Positions 55,006 through 58,380 of a DNA stretch of 58,380 nucleotides are shown in pieces. The position numbers and the translations under genes were made by a program. The stretch's first letter is position 1; every line of letters begins with the position of its first letter. Under the pieces are notes generated by a model that saw only the letters and a list, made by a program, of their open reading frames with translations, did not search any database and was not told the origin of the DNA. This DNA comes from CAZGNZ01 sp964527215 (GTDB taxonomy: Bacteria; Fidelibacterota; Marinisomatia; SCGC-AAA003-L08; JACNLC01), in the NCBI GenBank assembly GCA_964527215.1, contig CAZGNZ010000028.1, forward strand, positions 1-58,380. The letters are read 5' to 3'.

Positions 55006-55719
55006 TTATTTGCGGGAGAACACGACCATTGTCAGAATAATGGCAATCGCACATCCAAGCAGCAGTATTGAATAATACCGGTTCCGTACCGGATTCGCTA
55101 TCTCAGCCGACATTACAAAATGGCCTGTATTCTGAAACCGATTTCGAAAACTCCAATGGATGGTGTTTTCATTGTGCCTGATGTTTTCACTGGCAGTATT
55201 TGCCGCAATGACAGCAGCGGGGAAATGAGTATTATAGCTGCCGGATGCGGCAGGAGACTCCTCTGAAACGATGTGACCGAACACACCCTTTGATAAGTCC
55301 ACAACCCTGCGGAATTCCCTTTTTTTCCCGACAGTTTCCATGAAGGAAAACTGGCCGATAAAACCGGCAAAACCACCGATTTCGCTTAATCGGCTAAGTC
55401 CCTCAAATGAATCGAACTGAAGCTTCATCGTGATTCCTGCCTGATCACCGTCAACAATGTTTCGACATTCCAACACCCTGATTCCGGGGACTTTCTCAAA
55501 CTGACTGGCGAGACTGTCTGCTGAAAGTGTCAATACCCTGCCGGAAGACGATTTCGGGTACATTCCGCTGAGTGTAAGGATGCCCTCCCCCATATCGTCA
55601 AAAAACAGTTCTTCTTCATACTGAAATGACCATACCGGCTGGATTAGGGATAATAAAACGAATGTCAGAAAAACAATGCTGTTCATTGAGATACTAAAAC
55701 TTTTCATACTGACCTGCAT
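55006..55719 (-). CDS. Signal-peptide protein with C-terminal transmembrane anchor, function unknown
   Basis: A 237-residue protein. The N-terminal signal segment is ISMNSIVFLTFVLLSLIQPVW; the start may be ATG at 55719 or 55707. The exported middle (~35-205) begins YEEELFFDDMGEGILTLSG. A single C-terminal helix (YYSILLLGCAIAIILTMVVF) ends in SRK, placing the bulk in the periplasm. The layout resembles LppM/DUF3153-like proteins, but I cannot confirm the family. It is transcribed divergently from the barrel/TonB-receptor pair. Confidence 0.65.
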   Translation of the reverse strand: MQVSMKSFSISMNSIVFLTFVLLSLIQPVWSFQYEEELFFDDMGEGILTLSGMYPKSSSGRVLTLSADSLASQFEKVPGIRVLECRNIVDGDQAGITMKLQFDSFEGLSRLSEIGGFAGFIGQFSFMETVGKKREFRRVVDLSKGVFGHIVSEESPAASGSYNTHFPAAVIAANTASENIRHNENTIHWSFRNRFQNTGHFVMSAEIANPVRNRYYSILLLGCAIAIILTMVVFSRK

Positions 55720-55815
55720 GGGGACTGCACGATCCCGTTTACCAGACTGGAAGTCCGTCGTTGCATTTCATACCGTGTGAGAATGTAATTTCCACGCCAA
55801 AACCATCTGAAAATT

Positions 55816-56412
55816 ATGACCGCTGATTATAAATATCTTCATTCAATATTATCTGCAGTTACTGTCCTGCTGGTTCTGACGGCATTTTCGTTCGGCGATA
55901 TTCCGGCTGAGAAAAGCTGGACCGTGAGTGCATCCGTTAACCAGACATATTTCTCCGGCACCATGAAAAACCATTGGTCTCCCTCACCCGGATTGACATT
56001 GAAGTCCGGAATTCAAAATCGGCGTTTCAGATATGAACTGCAGCTGATAATTTTTAATTCCCGGGCTGAACAGGACACTTTGCCGGATTTTATGACTTTC
56101 CAACCTGCCATGGAAGTGCTGATCTGCAGCGGAAAAAATCACCCGGCAGCAGCTGTTGTGGGTGTTGGCAGCGGCATGGCTTTGATGCATTTTACTAATA
56201 TATCGAATGATCCTGACCCTCTGACAGAACAGGAAATGACTTTTCACTTTCGGGCCGGCTTAACTATGGAAATTGCATCCCATTGGGCAGTGACGGTCTG
56301 TTTTCGTCGAACCCTGCTCATGACACGCCGGGAGATTTACCATAACCAGATTGGACTGGGGCTGGAATATCGGGTCCGGGAACCGAAAATCATCAGGAAT
56401 CTGTTACATTGA
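55816..56412 (+). CDS. Small exported protein, possible outer-membrane beta-barrel
   Basis: A 198-residue protein with a signal peptide (SILSAVTVLLVLTAFSFGD). It is followed by alternating polar/apolar strands (WTVSASVNQTYFSG, RFRYELQLIIFN, MTFHFRAGLTMEIAS, WAVTVCFRRTLL, NQIGLGLEYRV), the look of an eight-stranded barrel. Length suits such a barrel. Its TGA stop overlaps the TTG start of the downstream receptor (TTGA), so the two are translationally coupled and probably work together. No specific family is recognised. Confidence 0.6.
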   Translation: MTADYKYLHSILSAVTVLLVLTAFSFGDIPAEKSWTVSASVNQTYFSGTMKNHWSPSPGLTLKSGIQNRRFRYELQLIIFNSRAEQDTLPDFMTFQPAMEVLICSGKNHPAAAVVGVGSGMALMHFTNISNDPDPLTEQEMTFHFRAGLTMEIASHWAVTVCFRRTLLMTRREIYHNQIGLGLEYRVREPKIIRNLLH

Positions 56413-58331
56413 ACCACCGACTTTTCTGGATACTTGTTCTGACTTCATGCATAGCATCGGCTGCTGATTCGGGTGCCCACAATCAGCTAATCATCTACAG
56501 TCGGGAAAAATCCCCGGCATTGAAACCCGGTCAGCTAAGTGATGTTCTTCGCATGGTTCCCGGCTGGCAATTCCATTCACGTGATGGTTTCCGCTGGTCT
56601 GCTTCACCTTCCCTAGCACCTTACGGAGCTGTCACGGAATGGCAGATTATGATTGACGGCGTTGATCTTCCTGAAGGACTGGCGGGTCACCAGGGATATC
56701 AGTACCTTCCGATAGACATAGGAAGGATTACCAGAATTTCCTGCTCCTGGGGTCCTGTTCACTGCCGCGGCATTTGTGCCGGCGATGGTGTGATTCATAT
56801 TGAAACAGATCAATCCGTCAGGGCTCCCCTGATATCCGCCAGTTTATCCACCGGAAATGAATCAGGTGACCCGGGACCTTATATATTCACTCCGAAAGCC
56901 ACAAAAAATGTTGACCGTCTCGGGCAGAATATCAGTTTCAGCATTCGCAGGAAACTCGACTCGATCCACTATGGACTGACATTAAACCAGATTCAGTATC
57001 CTGACAGCGATTCACTGCTGCTTACGCAGCTGGAATCAACGGACTGGGGACATATTCAGGTGAAAACGCTCGGTGTGGGAAGTTTCCTGATACTGAATAC
57101 AAACAAACATCAGTTTAAATACCATGGGCACTATTATGCCGCCGGAAATCTGCCGGATGATGAATTGCTGTATGCCGATTTGGTTTTTATTCCCGAAAGA
57201 GGTGCGGAAATCCCGGTTACTCGACGATATGGACATTCTCAATTCAGCTGGGAATCAATTTGCCGAAATGGTTCAGAGACTGAATTGACCTACAGTGATT
57301 TCAGAGAAATTATCCGCACCTCTGACAGCATCTCCGTGAAGACAAGACGTCTTGAAACCGGAAGGCACTCCCTGTTTTTTGAACTCAGGGGCACGGTCAG
57401 CGGCAAGGTGTGCAGCGCTGGATTGAGATTTGACAGGCACGTTGAAAGCCTTGACCCGGGAAACAACCATGATATGACAGGTGCAGCCTGTTTTTTGGAT
57501 GTGGAATTTCCCGAAAGGAAGTCAGCCGTTTTGCGGATTCAGCACAGCATTCGGTTTCAGAACAATACTGTGTATCCTGCGGTTCATATTCCACTCCGTT
57601 TCAAGTTAAAAAATGGAATCGGATTGCTGGCTTACTTCAGTGCCAGTGTATTCCCCGGGCTGATGCCTCTGAATGTGATGAATCCTGTAAGTTGGCCGGA
57701 TGGTGATCCGTACCTTTACAGGGTTTCAGAGTCTCCGGCCACAGCAAGGCTGGAAACCGGGATTCGATTCCTAATGAATATTCACCCCGGATTGGACCAG
57801 TTTCTTGGACTTCAGGTAAGGCATTCCGGCAATCAGGTCGTTTTTCATGAAAACAGCGTTGAACAAGTTCCGGAGATGTTTGACGGTCCTGACTGGTATA
57901 CTGCGGATGGCTATTCTGCATCCCTGCTGTCTGTCACCCGGTTTCGGTGGTACGGTACCGAACATGAGTTGACCGCCAGTCTGAAAGGCGGGTTTGGAGG
58001 GTTCGGAAACTGGGAGAAGTACTGGAGCAACCGTTTGAATTTTTCTGCAGGCTATCGGCTTATTTTCCAGCCGAATGATGCATTTCAGCTTATTACTGAA
58101 ATTTATTATGATCCGGAAAATACATGGCATGAGTACTGGAATAATGCTGCAGAACTTGACAAACTCCCCGAGCAAACCCGGTTGCGGGTCCATTTCTGGA
58201 AGTCTCTGGCCAACGGAAGGCTGCAGATCAATTTGCGGTATGATCATTTTTCGAAAAAAGCAGTGTTATATCATCCCACCGGAGCGTCTCTCGACCCCAG
58301 TCTGTTTCTGATCATCAATATACTTCTTTAG
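56409..58331 (+). CDS. TonB-dependent receptor-like outer-membrane protein
   Basis: A 640-residue protein with a signal peptide (LFWILVLTSCIASAAD). The N-terminal plug-like domain (~25-145) includes LSDVLRMVPGWQF, WQIMIDGVDLPEG and the ITRISCSWGP segment typical of plug beta-strands, ending DGVIHIET. The remainder is a beta-barrel of alternating strands, ending in LFLIINILL with a terminal hydrophobic residue. No clear TonB box or carboxypeptidase-like N-terminal domain is visible, and the barrel is shorter than classic receptors (700-900). Likely substrate-specific outer-membrane uptake or a related adhesin-type receptor. Start is TTG, coupled to the upstream gene. Confidence 0.78.
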   Translation: MNHRLFWILVLTSCIASAADSGAHNQLIIYSREKSPALKPGQLSDVLRMVPGWQFHSRDGFRWSASPSLAPYGAVTEWQIMIDGVDLPEGLAGHQGYQYLPIDIGRITRISCSWGPVHCRGICAGDGVIHIETDQSVRAPLISASLSTGNESGDPGPYIFTPKATKNVDRLGQNISFSIRRKLDSIHYGLTLNQIQYPDSDSLLLTQLESTDWGHIQVKTLGVGSFLILNTNKHQFKYHGHYYAAGNLPDDELLYADLVFIPERGAEIPVTRRYGHSQFSWESICRNGSETELTYSDFREIIRTSDSISVKTRRLETGRHSLFFELRGTVSGKVCSAGLRFDRHVESLDPGNNHDMTGAACFLDVEFPERKSAVLRIQHSIRFQNNTVYPAVHIPLRFKLKNGIGLLAYFSASVFPGLMPLNVMNPVSWPDGDPYLYRVSESPATARLETGIRFLMNIHPGLDQFLGLQVRHSGNQVVFHENSVEQVPEMFDGPDWYTADGYSASLLSVTRFRWYGTEHELTASLKGGFGGFGNWEKYWSNRLNFSAGYRLIFQPNDAFQLITEIYYDPENTWHEYWNNAAELDKLPEQTRLRVHFWKSLANGRLQINLRYDHFSKKAVLYHPTGASLDPSLFLIINILL

Positions 58332-58380
58332 CCCGAATATTTCATGAGAAATCTATTCCGATGATGGATCTGCTCAATTC

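Overview
The window (58.4 kb, both strands coding, mid-range GC) looks like a chromosomal segment of an uncultured Gram-negative bacterium of the FCB group. The best guess is Marinimicrobia (SAR406) or a close relative such as Calditrichota/KSB1. This rests on four secreted proteins with dockerin-like pairs of the PGDVNxDxxxNxLD type, GCTDPxAxNYNPxAxxDDGSC repeats, a YPNPFN-type C-terminal sorting/FlgD-like domain and a TonB-dependent receptor. The assignment is inferred from family recall, not from a search.

1-9.7 kb: the 3' part of a multi-PAS/GAF histidine kinase (5' end outside the window), an acyl-AMP ligase/ACP/acyltransferase fusion, a frameshifted small lipoprotein gene, and a secreted beta-helix/metallophosphatase/dockerin protein followed by a terminator and tRNA-Pro(GGG).

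9.7-21.4 kb (all minus strand): a translation and RNA-decay block. In transcription order it is tRNA-Arg(CCT), a TPR membrane protein, nusA, infB, rbfA, truB, ribF, rpsO, pnp, ald, a polysaccharide deacetylase and a MerR-type regulator. rbfA lacks an ATG/GTG/TTG start in the right place and appears to begin at ATA, overlapping the infB stop. The deacetylase has no standard start upstream of its catalytic motif.

21.4-30.2 kb: a secreted zinc metallopeptidase overlapping gpsA, which overlaps purM; a second long-chain acyl-CoA ligase; and a divergent octaheme cytochrome c of the tetrathionate-reductase-like type.

30.2-36.05 kb: a very large GH13-family protein, a dicarboxylate/glutamate symporter, and a non-coding stretch holding a 170-bp element with nested terminal inverted repeats.

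36-45.4 kb (all minus): yajC, def, a SAM hydrolase, fmt, rsmB, a PASTA-only membrane protein, rpe, a CTP-dependent lipid-alcohol kinase-like protein, a BatA-type membrane protein and hflX, mostly with overlapping ends. The PASTA protein sits where Firmicutes carry the PASTA kinase PrkC in their def-fmt-rsmB-...-rpe cluster.

45.4-58.4 kb: an accessory, surface-directed region. It has a sialate-O-acetylesterase lipoprotein, a Rho-N-like small protein, a small membrane protein, and a mosaic trypsin/repeat/dockerin/SUMF1 protein. These are followed by two tandem dockerin-bearing esterases, a signal-peptide/TM-tail protein, a small possible barrel protein and a TonB-dependent receptor. No cohesin is visible in the window, so how the dockerin-like domains are used is open.
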